NCBI RefSeq assembly: GCF_011516835.1
Contig: NZ_WOTB01000001.1
Span: forward strand, 62,001-126,000
Length of the DNA stretch: 64,000 bases
Direction: 5' to 3'
DNA from: Acetobacter musti
Lineage (GTDB): Bacteria; Pseudomonadota; Alphaproteobacteria; Acetobacterales; Acetobacteraceae
Positions 28,117 to 37,143 of this stretch are shown here, in pieces; positions within the stretch are counted from its first letter, which is position 1, and every line of letters starts with the position of its first letter. A model generated the notes under the pieces. It worked only from the letters and a program-made list of their open reading frames with translations. It did not search any database and was not told the DNA's origin. The position numbers and the translations under genes are program-made.

Positions 28117-28590
28117 ATTGAACTGAGCTGGCTGTTGTGATTCACAGTCTTACCGTTGGAGGTGAGGCTGTGAGTGAGATATTTTTGCTGTCTGAGCGGC
28201 AGATGGAGAGGATCAGGCCGTTTTTTCTGTTCGTCTTCATCTGACAGCGGGTCAGGTGGGTGACTTCAAAGGCGCGGACGTTCTGCTGGCAGACCTGCCG
28301 GATGAGACCGAAGAAGTCATTGGCGACCGGGGATACGACAGCAACCGGATCAGGCTGTCTCTCGCAGACCGGAATATCACCGCCTGCATTCCGCCGAAGA
28401 AGAACCGGAAATCAAAGCCGCCTTACGACTGGCATCTGTATAAAAAGCGTCACCTGATTGAAAACATGTTCGTAAAGCTGAAAGACTGGCGGCGCGTCGC
28501 CACCAGATATAACCGCTGTGCCCGTACCTTCATGTCAGCAATCCATATCATGGCCGCCTTCATCTTCTGGCTCAAAGAATGAGGCCTGAG
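28117..28590 (+). pseudogene. IS5-family element with internal deletion (lacks N-terminal half)
   Basis: The left end reads TGTTGTGATTCACAG, as in the copy at 10.3-11.0 kb. A start MSEIFLLSERQMERIRPFF follows, then the sequence jumps directly into LTAGQVGDFKGADVLLADLP, with a frame change. From there it is intact: EVIGDRGYDSNRIRLSLADR (second catalytic Asp), ACIPPKKNRKSKPPYDWHLYKKRHLIENMFVKLKDWRRVATRYNR (catalytic Glu) and AFIFWLKE. The region from about residue 20 to 125 of the transposase is gone. No matching inverted repeat was seen on the right side, so the right end may be worn. Confidence 0.8.
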
Positions 28591-29578
28591 CCTTAGCCGA
28601 AATGAACCACAGACGAAACAGAAAGTTTTCACTTAGACCTGTGCGTGATAGTTCCGGATATTGGGTCAGTAATCGCAGACGATCCAAACGTGTTCCCGTA
28701 AGGTTCTTCTGCATAATTTTTAGTATAGAGACAACTGACGGATCAAGAAATTCACGGTTATTAAGAAGCCATGCAATATTAGAGCGAAAAATAGTCATAA
28801 ATACTTCAGGACCACGCCTGACGGCAGCGTAACCTCGTCGAAACCATGATGGGCGAGCACCAACGGCATTGGTTGCGTGCTGTCGATAAAGTACGACTGG
28901 ACGGCTATCAATGTACACTACGCCCCCGGCCGCTATGACAGCCAGATACGCAGCCCAGTCGTGAAGAATAGATGGTGGGAATGGTCCCATAATTTTTAGA
29001 AGATGCAAGGCTCTTTTATTTAGCATCACGGTGCACCCAGTCGCGACATTTTGTGCGAGGGCTGAGAAAATTCCTTGCAGATTTTTAACAGCAGGCGAGA
29101 TCATCAGAGGATTCAGAAAGCGATCCGTCAGAATCTGACGACCAAAATAGAGAGCTGGCTTGCTTTCAGGCACGTCTTTAAGTGCAGTAACACCGCGTGA
29201 AATTTTATCCGGCAGCCAGACATCATCCTGATCCGCAAAAGCAACCAGATATCCATCGGGTACCTGCGTTAGAAGTTGCCAGTAAGAGGCTGCAATTCCG
29301 ATATTGATGCCTGATTCGCTATCGGCTTCAACGCAACGACCAGCGCCTCGATTGGCCTGAAAAGCCTTTAGAATTGCACGAGAAGAATCTGATGAGCCGT
29401 CATCCCGCCATAGAAGCAGCCAGTTATGGTGCTCCTGCTCAAGGAATGAATCGAGCTGGCGGCTAAGAAAAGCCTCACCGTTATAAAGTGAAAGCAGGAT
29501 GGCAACCGGCGGCCCACTTCTGACGAAATGTGGCGTCTCTGAAATGGACGAGACTGAACCAGCACTCATCGGACACAT
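28535..29578 (-). CDS. Family 2 glycosyltransferase, C-terminus replaced by IS sequence
   Basis: 347 residues, a GT-A glycosyltransferase: VAILLSLYNGEAFLSRQLDSFLEQ, LLLWRDDGSSDSSRAIL, and YLVAFADQDDVWLPDKI with the metal-binding DQDD, then LHDWAAYLAV (the HDW acceptor motif). The layout fits rhamnosyl/galactosyl transferases that build the O-antigen. The last 22 residues from ISAKAQAS onward are translated from the tail of the IS5 remnant read antisense, so the native C-terminus has been cut off. It lies directly downstream of rfbD (24 bases), so it is likely the last gene of the rhamnose operon and could use dTDP-rhamnose (inference). Whether it remains active is unknown. Confidence 0.85.
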   Translation of the reverse strand: MCPMSAGSVSSISETPHFVRSGPPVAILLSLYNGEAFLSRQLDSFLEQEHHNWLLLWRDDGSSDSSRAILKAFQANRGAGRCVEADSESGINIGIAASYWQLLTQVPDGYLVAFADQDDVWLPDKISRGVTALKDVPESKPALYFGRQILTDRFLNPLMISPAVKNLQGIFSALAQNVATGCTVMLNKRALHLLKIMGPFPPSILHDWAAYLAVIAAGGVVYIDSRPVVLYRQHATNAVGARPSWFRRGYAAVRRGPEVFMTIFRSNIAWLLNNREFLDPSVVSILKIMQKNLTGTRLDRLRLLTQYPELSRTGLSENFLFRLWFISAKAQASFFEPEDEGGHDMDC

Positions 29579-29602
29579 TGTCCCATTGCAGTGCTGCGCT
29601 GG

Positions 29603-30511
29603 TCAGGATGCTTTGTTCGCAAATATAGTATCAACAGTAGCAGAGACACTGTCATGCCAGTCTGGCATATGAATGCCGAATATCCGTGCCAGCTTTCTGT
29701 TATCCATACGGGAGTCGGGGGGACGTTTTGCAGGTGTAGGCCAGTCTTCAGTGTGGATCGCCGTAATTTCCGGCATAGGCTGACCGTATTTTGATGCGCA
29801 TTCGAGTGCGAAAACCGCCAGTTCATGCCAGGTCGCTTCACCAGTCCCGCAGGCATGATAGATACCCGCATATTCGTCCTTCCAGCCATCACGCCAGATC
29901 ATGGCTAATATAGCGAGAATCGCTTCTGCCAGATCGTCCGAACATGTTGGATTTCCACACTGGTCCCCAACAACTTTTAAGGCAGGATTCTTAGCGCCGG
30001 CATTTATCATTGTGCGTACAAAATTCTTACCATGAGCAGAATAAACCCAAGACGTCCGAAGAATGATCGCTTTTGGGTCAGCTTTAATTACTCGCTGTTC
30101 ACCTTCAGCCTTAGTTCGACCATAAACGGTTTCAGGCGAAACGGTATCTGTCTCTGTGTAAGGAGAACCTTTTTCCCCGGAAAAAACATAATCCGTCGAA
30201 ATATGAATGAAAGGAATATTTCGTTCTGCACATATAGCGGCAAGAACTGCCGGGCCATCACGGTTTGCCGCATCAGCACAGGCAATTTCTTTTTCAGCAA
30301 GATCTACGGCCGTCCATGCTGCAGCATTGATTATAGCTGAAGGATTATGACTCTCGACGACTGTCTTAATCGTCTCAGGACGATCGAAGTCAAATTCAGG
30401 ACGTCCGACGCGGCAGACTCTCTCGCCACCCAGATTGGAGAGAGATGTGGCAAGTTGCCCGTTTCCGCCTGTAACGAGAATCGGGCGTCTATCAGAATCG
30501 ATTTTGACCAT
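29603..30511 (-). CDS. rfbD: dTDP-4-dehydrorhamnose reductase
   Basis: 302 residues of the extended SDR type. N-terminal Rossmann motif ILVTGGNGQLATSL, then PDFDRP-like FDRPETIKTVV, INAAAWTAVDLAEKE (typical RmlD AAYTAVDxAE region), FIHISTDYVFSGEK, and the YGRTKAEGE active-site Tyr-x-x-x-Lys. It reduces dTDP-4-dehydro-L-rhamnose with NAD(P)H, the last step of dTDP-L-rhamnose synthesis in the cytoplasm. It overlaps the upstream rfbC stop by one base (TGATG). Confidence 0.96.
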   Translation of the reverse strand: MVKIDSDRRPILVTGGNGQLATSLSNLGGERVCRVGRPEFDFDRPETIKTVVESHNPSAIINAAAWTAVDLAEKEIACADAANRDGPAVLAAICAERNIPFIHISTDYVFSGEKGSPYTETDTVSPETVYGRTKAEGEQRVIKADPKAIILRTSWVYSAHGKNFVRTMINAGAKNPALKVVGDQCGNPTCSDDLAEAILAILAMIWRDGWKDEYAGIYHACGTGEATWHELAVFALECASKYGQPMPEITAIHTEDWPTPAKRPPDSRMDNRKLARIFGIHMPDWHDSVSATVDTIFANKAS

Positions 30512-31068
30512 CAGTAGTGAAACCAGTTCTTTGCTGCAGAGAATTCAGGTGCCTCAAGGTCTTTTCCAGACAGTACAGCGGAACCTTCTTCAACTGGCCA
30601 GGTGATTGCCAGCTCATTACTATTCCAGATCACAGCGCGTTCAGAAGTTTTATCATATAAACCGGTACATTTGTACTGCACTTCTGAATCATCGGCGAGT
30701 GTGCAGAACCCGTGAAGAAAACCAGGAGGAATCCAGAGCTGCGACCAGTTTTGTTCAGATAGTTCAGCGGCAACCCATTTACCATAAGTCGGAGACCCGC
30801 TACGCGCATCAACCGCTACATCCCAGATTGCACCTTTGGTGCAGCGCACAAGTTTTCCTTGGGCGTGCGGATCGAGCTGACAATGAAGTCCTCTGACAAC
30901 GCCTTTCTGGCGTGACAGACTCTGATTATCCTGCACAAAAGGCAGCGATATCCCCACCTCAGTCATACGCTGAATATTATAGGTCTCAGAAAAAAAACCG
31001 CGATTGTCTGAAAAACGAGGTGGTGTGATGAGAATGACGTCGGGAATAGCCAGACGTTCCGCCTTCAT
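30511..31068 (-). CDS. rfbC: dTDP-4-dehydrorhamnose 3,5-epimerase
   Basis: 185 residues, cupin-fold RmlC. Motifs: VILITPPRFSDNRGFFSETYN, FVQDNQSLSRQKGVVRGLHCQ (catalytic His in RGLH), LVRCTKGAIWDVAVDAR, and LWIPPGFLHGFCTLADDSEVQYKCTGLY (conserved IPPGFAHGF and Tyr). It epimerises C3 and C5 of the 4-keto sugar. It overlaps rfbD by one base. The 119 bases to rfbA hold a strong hairpin. Confidence 0.96.
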   Translation of the reverse strand: MKAERLAIPDVILITPPRFSDNRGFFSETYNIQRMTEVGISLPFVQDNQSLSRQKGVVRGLHCQLDPHAQGKLVRCTKGAIWDVAVDARSGSPTYGKWVAAELSEQNWSQLWIPPGFLHGFCTLADDSEVQYKCTGLYDKTSERAVIWNSNELAITWPVEEGSAVLSGKDLEAPEFSAAKNWFHY

Positions 31069-31134
31069 AAGTCGACTCCATTGAATAAAATAATGTACGC
31101 TGTCGTTAGGGATGTCACTTTCAGGCAGTTTTGA

Positions 31135-31180
31135 TCTCTCCTGCCACCTCGTCTGACCGACGATAAGGTCGCAGGAGAGA
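31135..31180. other. Long inverted repeat between rfbA and rfbC
   Basis: Ten-base perfect arms, TCTCTCCTGC (31135-31144) and GCAGGAGAGA (31171-31180), with further pairing inside (ACCT/AGGT and CGTC/GACG). There is no T-run on the minus strand after the stem, so it is not a canonical terminator. It may reduce expression of rfbC-rfbD relative to rfbB-rfbA or protect an mRNA end. Confidence 0.6.
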
Positions 31181-31187
31181 TGACACT

Positions 31188-32087
31188 TCAGCCTTGATCA
31201 GCGAGATCCCTGAGCATACGGCCCAATTCGGTTTTTCCCATTTTTGAGGCATGTGCACGCAGGTCATTTGCATCGATGTATCCCATGCGGAACGCGACTT
31301 CCGCGGGAGAGCCTACGAGCATGCCCTGACGGGCCTGAATGGTATGCACGAACTGTCCCGCCTGCATCAGACTTTCGGGAAGCCCCGCATCCAGCCAGGC
31401 ACATCCGCGGCTCAGTCGGTCAACATGGAGGCTGCCTTCTTCAAGGTAGAATCGGTTGAGATCTGTAATTTCCAGTTCCCCGCGGGGAGAGGGCTTGACT
31501 TTCCGGGCAAATTCGAGAACCCGGTTATCATAGAAATAAAGGCCCGTAACCGCCCAGTTTGAAACAGGAGTAGTCGGTTTTTCTTCGACAGAAAGGGCTT
31601 TTCCTGTTTCGTCGAAGCTGACAACGCCGTAACGCTCCGGGTCACGTACCTGATAGGCAAAGACTGTAGCACCTTTTGGGCGTGTAGCTGCTGCTCGCAG
31701 CAATACCGACAGATGATCGGCAAAGATGAGATTGTCGCCCAGCACCAGTGCGCACGGACAACCGCTGATCCAGTCATCTGCAATAAGAAATGCCTGAGCA
31801 ATCCCATCCGGACTGGGTTGTTCACGATATTCAAATCTGACACCAAACTGGGAGCCGTCGCCGAGCAATCGTTTAAACTGCGGCAAATCTGCCGGGGTAG
31901 AGATGATCATGATATCCCGGATGCCCGCGAGCATCAGAGTTGTCAGCGGATAATAGATCATCGGCTTGTCATAGACAGGCAGGAGTTGCTTGCTTGCTGC
32001 CAGTGTCATCGGATAGAGGCGGGTTCCGGACCCTCCTGCCAGCAGTATGCCCTTCATATTCGTCTGGACGGGTGGAGTTTTACTCAT
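31188..32087 (-). CDS. rfbA: Glucose-1-phosphate thymidylyltransferase
   Basis: 299 residues. Nucleotidyltransferase signature [70 protein letters not shown] (catalytic Asp), [22 protein letters not shown] and [18 protein letters not shown]. It makes dTDP-glucose from dTTP and glucose-1-phosphate, the first step to dTDP-rhamnose. Start at 32087 overlaps the rfbB stop (ATGA). The alternative start MKGILLAGG lies ten codons in. Confidence 0.97.
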   Translation of the reverse strand: MSKTPPVQTNMKGILLAGGSGTRLYPMTLAASKQLLPVYDKPMIYYPLTTLMLAGIRDIMIISTPADLPQFKRLLGDGSQFGVRFEYREQPSPDGIAQAFLIADDWISGCPCALVLGDNLIFADHLSVLLRAAATRPKGATVFAYQVRDPERYGVVSFDETGKALSVEEKPTTPVSNWAVTGLYFYDNRVLEFARKVKPSPRGELEITDLNRFYLEEGSLHVDRLSRGCAWLDAGLPESLMQAGQFVHTIQARQGMLVGSPAEVAFRMGYIDANDLRAHASKMGKTELGRMLRDLADQG

Positions 32088-33166
32088 TTCGCGGTGGTTC
32101 CGGCTGATGTGTTTGTTGTCTGACCGAGGCGTTCACCGGTATACCGGCGTGCCCGGATGGCTTCCCACCATGTCCGGTTATCGAGATACCACTGAACAGT
32201 GCGACGGATGCCCGCCTCGAAATTATGCCTGGCCTTCCAGTTAAGTGCCATCTCGGCATGGGTAGGGTCGATTTCATATTTAAAGTCATGTCCCGGCCGA
32301 TCGGCCACAAAGCGGATCAGGCGTTCACGCGGACCTTTCGGATCAGGACAGAGTTCATCAAGAACCTGACAGATGGTCCTGACGACCTCAAGGTTCGTGC
32401 GAGGCTGGCGGGCGCCGATCGCGTAAGTTTCCCCCGGTTTTCCGACCTCAACGGCCTTGACGAGGGCTTCCGCATGGTCCTCGACAAATAGCCAGTCACG
32501 AATGTTTTCACCCTTTCCATAGACGGGCAATTCCTTGCCTTCGATGGCATTGATCGTTACCAGCGGAATCAGTTTTTCAGGGAAATGCCAGATTCCATAG
32601 TTGTTTGTGGTGTTGGTAACGAAAGCTGGCAGGCCGTAAGTGTGATACCAAGCCCGGACAAGATGGTCGGATGATGCTTTGGAAGCTGAGTATGGGCTGC
32701 GCGGGTCGTATGGCGTGCTTTCTGTAAACGGCGGATCATTTGGCTCAAGTGCCCCGAACACTTCGTCGGTGGAGATATGATGAAAGCGGAAATCTGTACG
32801 TGCCACTTCGTCGAGTGTCTGCCAGTAAGCCCGCGCCGCTTCGAGCAGAGTGTATGTTCCAACAACATTAGTCTGGATAAAAACATCTGGACCATCAATA
32901 GAGCGGTCTACATGGCTTTCTGCTGCAAGATGCATCACTGCATCCGGACGGAACGATGTAAAAAGTTTTGCCAGAGCAGGGCCGTCAGTGACATTCACTT
33001 TTGCAAACTGATAGCGGTTCGAAGAAGCAGCATTTTGCACAGTTTCAGGAGACGCTGCATAAGTCATGCAGTCTACGTTCATTACCGAATGTTCAGTGGC
33101 ACCAATCAGGTGACGCACCACAGCGGAGCCAATAAATCCACATCCGCCGGTCAAAAGAATACGCAT
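32084..33166 (-). CDS. rfbB: dTDP-glucose 4,6-dehydratase
   Basis: 360 residues from the ATG at 33166 (a TTG one codon earlier is also in frame). Extended [50 protein letters not shown] (active-site Thr-Asp-Glu), [22 protein letters not shown] and [15 protein letters not shown]. It forms dTDP-4-keto-6-deoxy-glucose. It is the first gene of rfbBACD and probably drives the downstream GT2 as well. The promoter should lie in 33167-33339, which is shared with a divergent PLP-fold gene. Confidence 0.97.
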   Translation of the reverse strand: MRILLTGGCGFIGSAVVRHLIGATEHSVMNVDCMTYAASPETVQNAASSNRYQFAKVNVTDGPALAKLFTSFRPDAVMHLAAESHVDRSIDGPDVFIQTNVVGTYTLLEAARAYWQTLDEVARTDFRFHHISTDEVFGALEPNDPPFTESTPYDPRSPYSASKASSDHLVRAWYHTYGLPAFVTNTTNNYGIWHFPEKLIPLVTINAIEGKELPVYGKGENIRDWLFVEDHAEALVKAVEVGKPGETYAIGARQPRTNLEVVRTICQVLDELCPDPKGPRERLIRFVADRPGHDFKYEIDPTHAEMALNWKARHNFEAGIRRTVQWYLDNRTWWEAIRARRYTGERLGQTTNTSAGTTAK

Positions 33167-33339
33167 CAAACCATCCCGTTCAAAGGCCTGGAGGGGTCTA
33201 CGCTTCGTGTATAGCGGAGTGCGGGTTCAATCACTAGCAAGCACTTTCGTATTGACTAAAACAGGAGAGACAAGCCGCGATCTGATTACCCGTAGCTAGT
33301 GTAGCGTTGATGTTTATTTAATGGCGGACGGAAATTTTT

Positions 33340-35514
33340 ATGTTGGCAGGCGCTTCGGTTGAAACATTTTTACAATGGTCCAGACGACCGGATCTGCGTG
33401 TTATCGCAGAACAGCGCATTGTCCGTAATGCGTCAAAAGCCGCCAGTTCGTTCCATATCTCCGCTGATGGTGTGATAAACCTAAACGCAGATGCTCTGTG
33501 TGAAAAAAATCTGCGGTATCAGGCTTTTGTCGTCAGACACGCCCTTGAGCTTGCGATTCTTCTTGACGGAATGCCTGCTGAGGCTTCGCAACAATATAAT
33601 ATAAGGGCTTGCTTTGCTGCGGCACGGACGGCGGCCCTGTTTTATGATCTGGATGCAGTGCCATCAGGAAGAAAGGAGAATCGGCCAGACCGTGTCTCAC
33701 TCATGAGTGGTGAAACGATACCTGACCGGAAAGAAATCAGGAAGCTCTGGCCTGAGCTGAGAGCTCCGTTACTGATGGCTGACGATCTGCCTCTCCATCT
33801 TTCTGATGCCGAGCTTGACGAGCTCGTAGCCTGGCTGAATCGGTCCTGGGCTTTCATTGGACCGGCGGAGACACTGATGGCTGCGGGAGGTGACGCGCGA
33901 CTCTTACTCGATCCCCAGACGGGGCTCAATCATTACGGATGCTCGCACCGTCCCCGACCATGGGCTGTGACATTTGCTTCTTCAACTGCCTCCTCTGTCT
34001 CAGAACGCGGGTTCGCGGGTGCTGAGAAGGCACGCCAACGATTACAGCAGGCCGTAATTTCTGACGACGGCAAAGCTGTTCTTACGATACTGGCGCGTGA
34101 AGTCCGGGCGTTTCTGGCATCGTATTTCGGTTTGCCGGATGAGGACAGAGTCGTTCTTGCACCATCAGGCACAGATTGTGAACTTGCTGCTCTTGCTATC
34201 TCATTACTCAGATGTGGTGGGAGAGGGTTAACCAACATTCTCATTGCTCCTGATGAAACCGGGAGTGGTGTGCCTCTTGCTGCCGGGGGACGTCACTTCT
34301 CTGCTGATACTGCGCGCCGATCCGCGGTTGTTCGTGGTGAGCCAATTAATGGTTTTGGAAGATGCGGTAAGAACGATCAGAATTCAGATATCGATGTTGA
34401 TTATGTCAGTATACGCGATGCAGACGGGACGGCCATTCCTCCCGAAAGCATCGCGAGACAGTGTCGGGAGAGAATTGTTAAGGCGATTTCCAGGGGGCGG
34501 CATGTGCTATTGCATCAACTCGATCTTTCGAAAACCGGTCTTCTCGCGCCCGGCGAGACAACATTGGCAGATTTTGCTTCCGATTTTGAGCAGAAGGTCG
34601 ACGTTGTCGTCGATGCCTGTCAGGATCGTGTAATACCGGAACGTATTGAAAACTGGATTGCGCATGGACGTGCCGTAATGATTACCGGATCTAAATTTAT
34701 TACCGGTCCGCCTTTTTGTGGTGCATTGCTTCTTCCTGTTCAGTGGCGTGAACGCTTAAATCAGGGGCACCTGCCGGAAGGTCTGCGCGATTACGCTGGC
34801 CGGAGTGAATGGCCGGATTGCGTTGCGACCCGGCATCTGCCTGATAATGCGAATTATGGTCTGATTCTCAGGTGGCATGCGGCCATAGCCGAAATGAAGG
34901 CGCTGAGAGCCGTTCCCAGTAGTGAAACACGTGCTTGCCTTGAAAGGTTTCTCAGCGCGGTAAAGGTGGCATTAGCGGATAGCAACGACATTCTCTTGCT
35001 GGAAACACCGAGTCCTTCAAGGCCTGAATTACCTGATGCCTGGGACGATATAGCGACAATTCTCTGTTTTCTCGTAAGGGCACCGAAATCTGCTTCGGCT
35101 GGGGTGCAAAGTAGTGATGAAAGTTTCCTGCCCATCGGACTTGAGGATGCGCGTCGACTTTATCGCTGGCTGAATGCCGATCTCAGTGCTGTATTTTCGC
35201 CGGAAGAACCAGAGTATTCCAGTCGATTGGTGCGGCGGCTGTGTCATATCGGACAGCCTGTTGCCATGCCGTCTGCAGCTCTCGACGGAGCTTCTGCTGG
35301 CGCGTTAAGGATTTCCGCCGGAGCCCGCCTTGTCTCAGGTGAGCCGTCCCATGAGGGTATGAACACTGAATTGCGTCTCGAACGCGAAATTGCTGACGCG
35401 CATGATGTGATCGCCAAAATCAGTCTTATTCGACGGCACTGGAACAGAATTCTCGTCGTCAATCCGCTGCCAACCTATGCGCCGCACCCGGAATCAAACG
35501 AGGTCGAAGCGTAA
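33340..35514 (+). CDS. Unusual PLP-fold (aminotransferase class V-like) protein with long N-terminal extension
   Basis: 724 residues. The middle part resembles a fold-type I PLP enzyme: VLAPSGTDCELAALAISLL (cofactor-phosphate-like region), NILIAPDETGSGVPLAAGGRHF, KVDVVVDACQDRVIPERI (Asp that would bind the pyridine N) and VMITGSKFITGPPFCGALLLP, where the Lys of GSKF would be the Schiff-base residue. About 230 residues precede the recognisable part, and about 180 follow with no known match. I cannot assign a product. It diverges from rfbBACD and is followed by a histidine phosphatase 25 bases downstream, so those two may form an operon. A sugar or surface-glycan role is possible from context only. 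Confidence 0.75.
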   Translation: MLAGASVETFLQWSRRPDLRVIAEQRIVRNASKAASSFHISADGVINLNADALCEKNLRYQAFVVRHALELAILLDGMPAEASQQYNIRACFAAARTAALFYDLDAVPSGRKENRPDRVSLMSGETIPDRKEIRKLWPELRAPLLMADDLPLHLSDAELDELVAWLNRSWAFIGPAETLMAAGGDARLLLDPQTGLNHYGCSHRPRPWAVTFASSTASSVSERGFAGAEKARQRLQQAVISDDGKAVLTILAREVRAFLASYFGLPDEDRVVLAPSGTDCELAALAISLLRCGGRGLTNILIAPDETGSGVPLAAGGRHFSADTARRSAVVRGEPINGFGRCGKNDQNSDIDVDYVSIRDADGTAIPPESIARQCRERIVKAISRGRHVLLHQLDLSKTGLLAPGETTLADFASDFEQKVDVVVDACQDRVIPERIENWIAHGRAVMITGSKFITGPPFCGALLLPVQWRERLNQGHLPEGLRDYAGRSEWPDCVATRHLPDNANYGLILRWHAAIAEMKALRAVPSSETRACLERFLSAVKVALADSNDILLLETPSPSRPELPDAWDDIATILCFLVRAPKSASAGVQSSDESFLPIGLEDARRLYRWLNADLSAVFSPEEPEYSSRLVRRLCHIGQPVAMPSAALDGASAGALRISAGARLVSGEPSHEGMNTELRLEREIADAHDVIAKISLIRRHWNRILVVNPLPTYAPHPESNEVEA

Positions 35515-35539
35515 TCACGAAATAAAACGGAGAACTCGA

Positions 35540-36238
35540 ATGACGGCTGCGGCGCCGACCCTGACTCCGGAAGAACAGCAGAATCATGGCAATTTTCTGG
35601 ATGCACCGAAACTACAGCCAGGCATCACCCGGTTCTGGCTTATTCGCCATGCACTGGTAGAGCAAAATGCCCGTGCCTTGCTGTACGGAACCATGGACGT
35701 GCCGCTTTGCCCGGAAAGCCTGATCGTCCAGCAGCCGATGTATGAAGCGCTGGCACGCCGTCTGCCGTCAGACGCCAGGTGGTTCATCACGCCTCTTAGC
35801 CGCACCCGACGGACTGCGGAGGCAATCCAGAGCGCCGGCTATGGTGCGCGTGGCCTAGTCGTAGAAGCTGGTATGATCGAGCAGGGTCTGGGCGAGTGGC
35901 AGGGCCTGCGGCATGGAGAGTTGCCTGACAAACTGCAGTTGCCTCCGCATCAGTTCTGGCCCCTTTCGGGGAATGAATCTCCTCCGGGAGGGGAAAGCAT
36001 GGCGGATGTCTGTGCGCGGGTCGGAGCGACGCTGGACAAAATGGCCAAAGAAAATACTTCTCGTGACATGATCCTTATCAGTCATGGCGGAGCGATACGC
36101 GCTGCACTGGCTCATGCACTGAAAATTCTGCCAGATACAGCACTGCATTTCTCCATCCAGAATCTTTCACTCACGATTCTGGAATGCCACAATGTTGCGT
36201 GGCGTGTTGTAACTGTGAATGAATTGCCGGGAATCTGA
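35540..36238 (+). CDS. Histidine phosphatase family protein (phosphoglycerate mutase-like)
   Basis: 232 residues from the ATG at 35540 (GGAG upstream). The catalytic histidine is in FWLIRHALVEQNARALLYG, a variant of the RHGE motif in which the Gly is replaced by Ala. Other family residues are DVPLCPES (for D-x-PL), TPLSRTRRTAEAI (phosphate-binding Arg), EQGLGEWQGL (catalytic Glu) and ILISHGGAIRAALAH (second His). Substrate unknown; such proteins dephosphorylate sugar phosphates, phosphoproteins or cobalamin precursors. It follows the PLP-fold gene by 25 bases. Confidence 0.88.
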   Translation: MTAAAPTLTPEEQQNHGNFLDAPKLQPGITRFWLIRHALVEQNARALLYGTMDVPLCPESLIVQQPMYEALARRLPSDARWFITPLSRTRRTAEAIQSAGYGARGLVVEAGMIEQGLGEWQGLRHGELPDKLQLPPHQFWPLSGNESPPGGESMADVCARVGATLDKMAKENTSRDMILISHGGAIRAALAHALKILPDTALHFSIQNLSLTILECHNVAWRVVTVNELPGI

Positions 36239-36368
36239 GAGCTTGGTAGGCTCGTTAGCATAAACCGTAGTCGCGTGATGAGGCTTAATGTTTTTCATGC
36301 GATAAAATACATTTTGTACCTTGCGTCGGCGGAAAGACTAATCTAAACGAACGTCCATCGCAGAGGAT

Positions 36369-36443
36369 GCGGGCGTAGCTCAGGGGTAGAGCACAACCTT
36401 GCCAAGGTTGGGGTCGTGGGTTCGAATCCCATCGCCCGCTCCA
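36369..36443 (+). tRNA. tRNA-Gly (GCC anticodon)
   Basis: The acceptor arms GCGGGCG (36369) and CGCCCGC (36433-36439) pair fully, with discriminator T and encoded CCA at 36441-36443. The D-arm contains AGCTCAGGGGTAGAGC. The anticodon stem-loop is CAACCTTGCCAAGGTTG with GCC in the loop, reading GGC/GGU glycine codons. The T-arm is GTGGGTTCGAATCCCAT. A hairpin terminator follows. The genes to its right look foreign, and tRNA-Gly is a common integration target. Confidence 0.97.
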
Positions 36444-36475
36444 GATTTTCCAAGGAAAATCAGACGGATACGAGG

Positions 36476-36500
36476 AAGCCGCCGCAAGGCGGCTTTCGTC
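36476..36500 (+). terminator. Terminator after tRNA-Gly
   Basis: AAGCCGCC-GCAA-GGCGGCTT followed by TCGTCGTTTT makes a short, very GC-rich hairpin with a GNRA-type loop 33 bases beyond the tRNA CCA. Confidence 0.7.
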
Positions 36501-36654
36501 GTTTTGGGGTGTGGTGTCCACATGGTGTCCACCGCGAGGCTGAATCTGTGATGGCCTTAGCGGAGACACACACTTGTTTTGCGGTCCTGATCGCGCCGTC
36601 AATTCGTATCAATCGTTATTGTCGGTGTGCGCGGCTCACATCGGTACTCTGCGC

Positions 36655-37026
36655 TTATTGCCGTCGAGCAAGGCGCAGACCATCCCTGAAATTCAGGACC
36701 AGAAGAGTAAGATTGATAGAGCCGGCCAGAAGTTCGAGCGCCTGTATACTGTAGAATGGCCAACCGAATCGTGATGCCGCCGCGCGGGCGGCCAGAAACA
36801 GCGCACACGGTACGAGAACGCAAATCCCGTTGAGGCCGATGATCCGCATACGGCGGAGTTTCACGAGTGCCAGACCACGCGGAGCCCCACTTGTCGCGCG
36901 ATAGCCCGAAAGCCCCGTTGTGGCGAGACATGGGACCAGGACCAATAATCCCCAGAGGATCGCACGCTTGACTGTGCTGATAATCGAGGCGTCGCCATAG
37001 AGTTCTGCGACGACCGAGGCAGTCAT
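36655..37026 (-). CDS. Small membrane protein next to MarR regulator
   Basis: 123 residues with about four hydrophobic segments (ILWGLLVLVPCLATTGLSGY, IIGLNGICVLVPCALFLAARAAA, FYSIQALELLAGSINLTLLVLNF). I do not recognise a named family, but the sequence is well formed. The in-frame stretch just upstream (SILCIGSF) looks like part of a first membrane helix, and the overlapping frame starting at 37096 begins MPTLLRRLHRVTGK. The native protein may therefore start at 37096 with a one-base frameshift near 37050. It diverges from the MarR gene, which suggests control by that regulator. Confidence 0.65.
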   Translation of the reverse strand: MTASVVAELYGDASIISTVKRAILWGLLVLVPCLATTGLSGYRATSGAPRGLALVKLRRMRIIGLNGICVLVPCALFLAARAAASRFGWPFYSIQALELLAGSINLTLLVLNFRDGLRLARRQ

Positions 37027-37143
37027 GAAACTGCCAATACAAAGGATCGACAGGCTTTCCTGTCACACGATGGAGACGGCGGAGAAGCGTTGGCATGATA
37101 TGATCCTTGCTTCCTGAAGAGAAGGTCTTTTACATAGCAAGCC

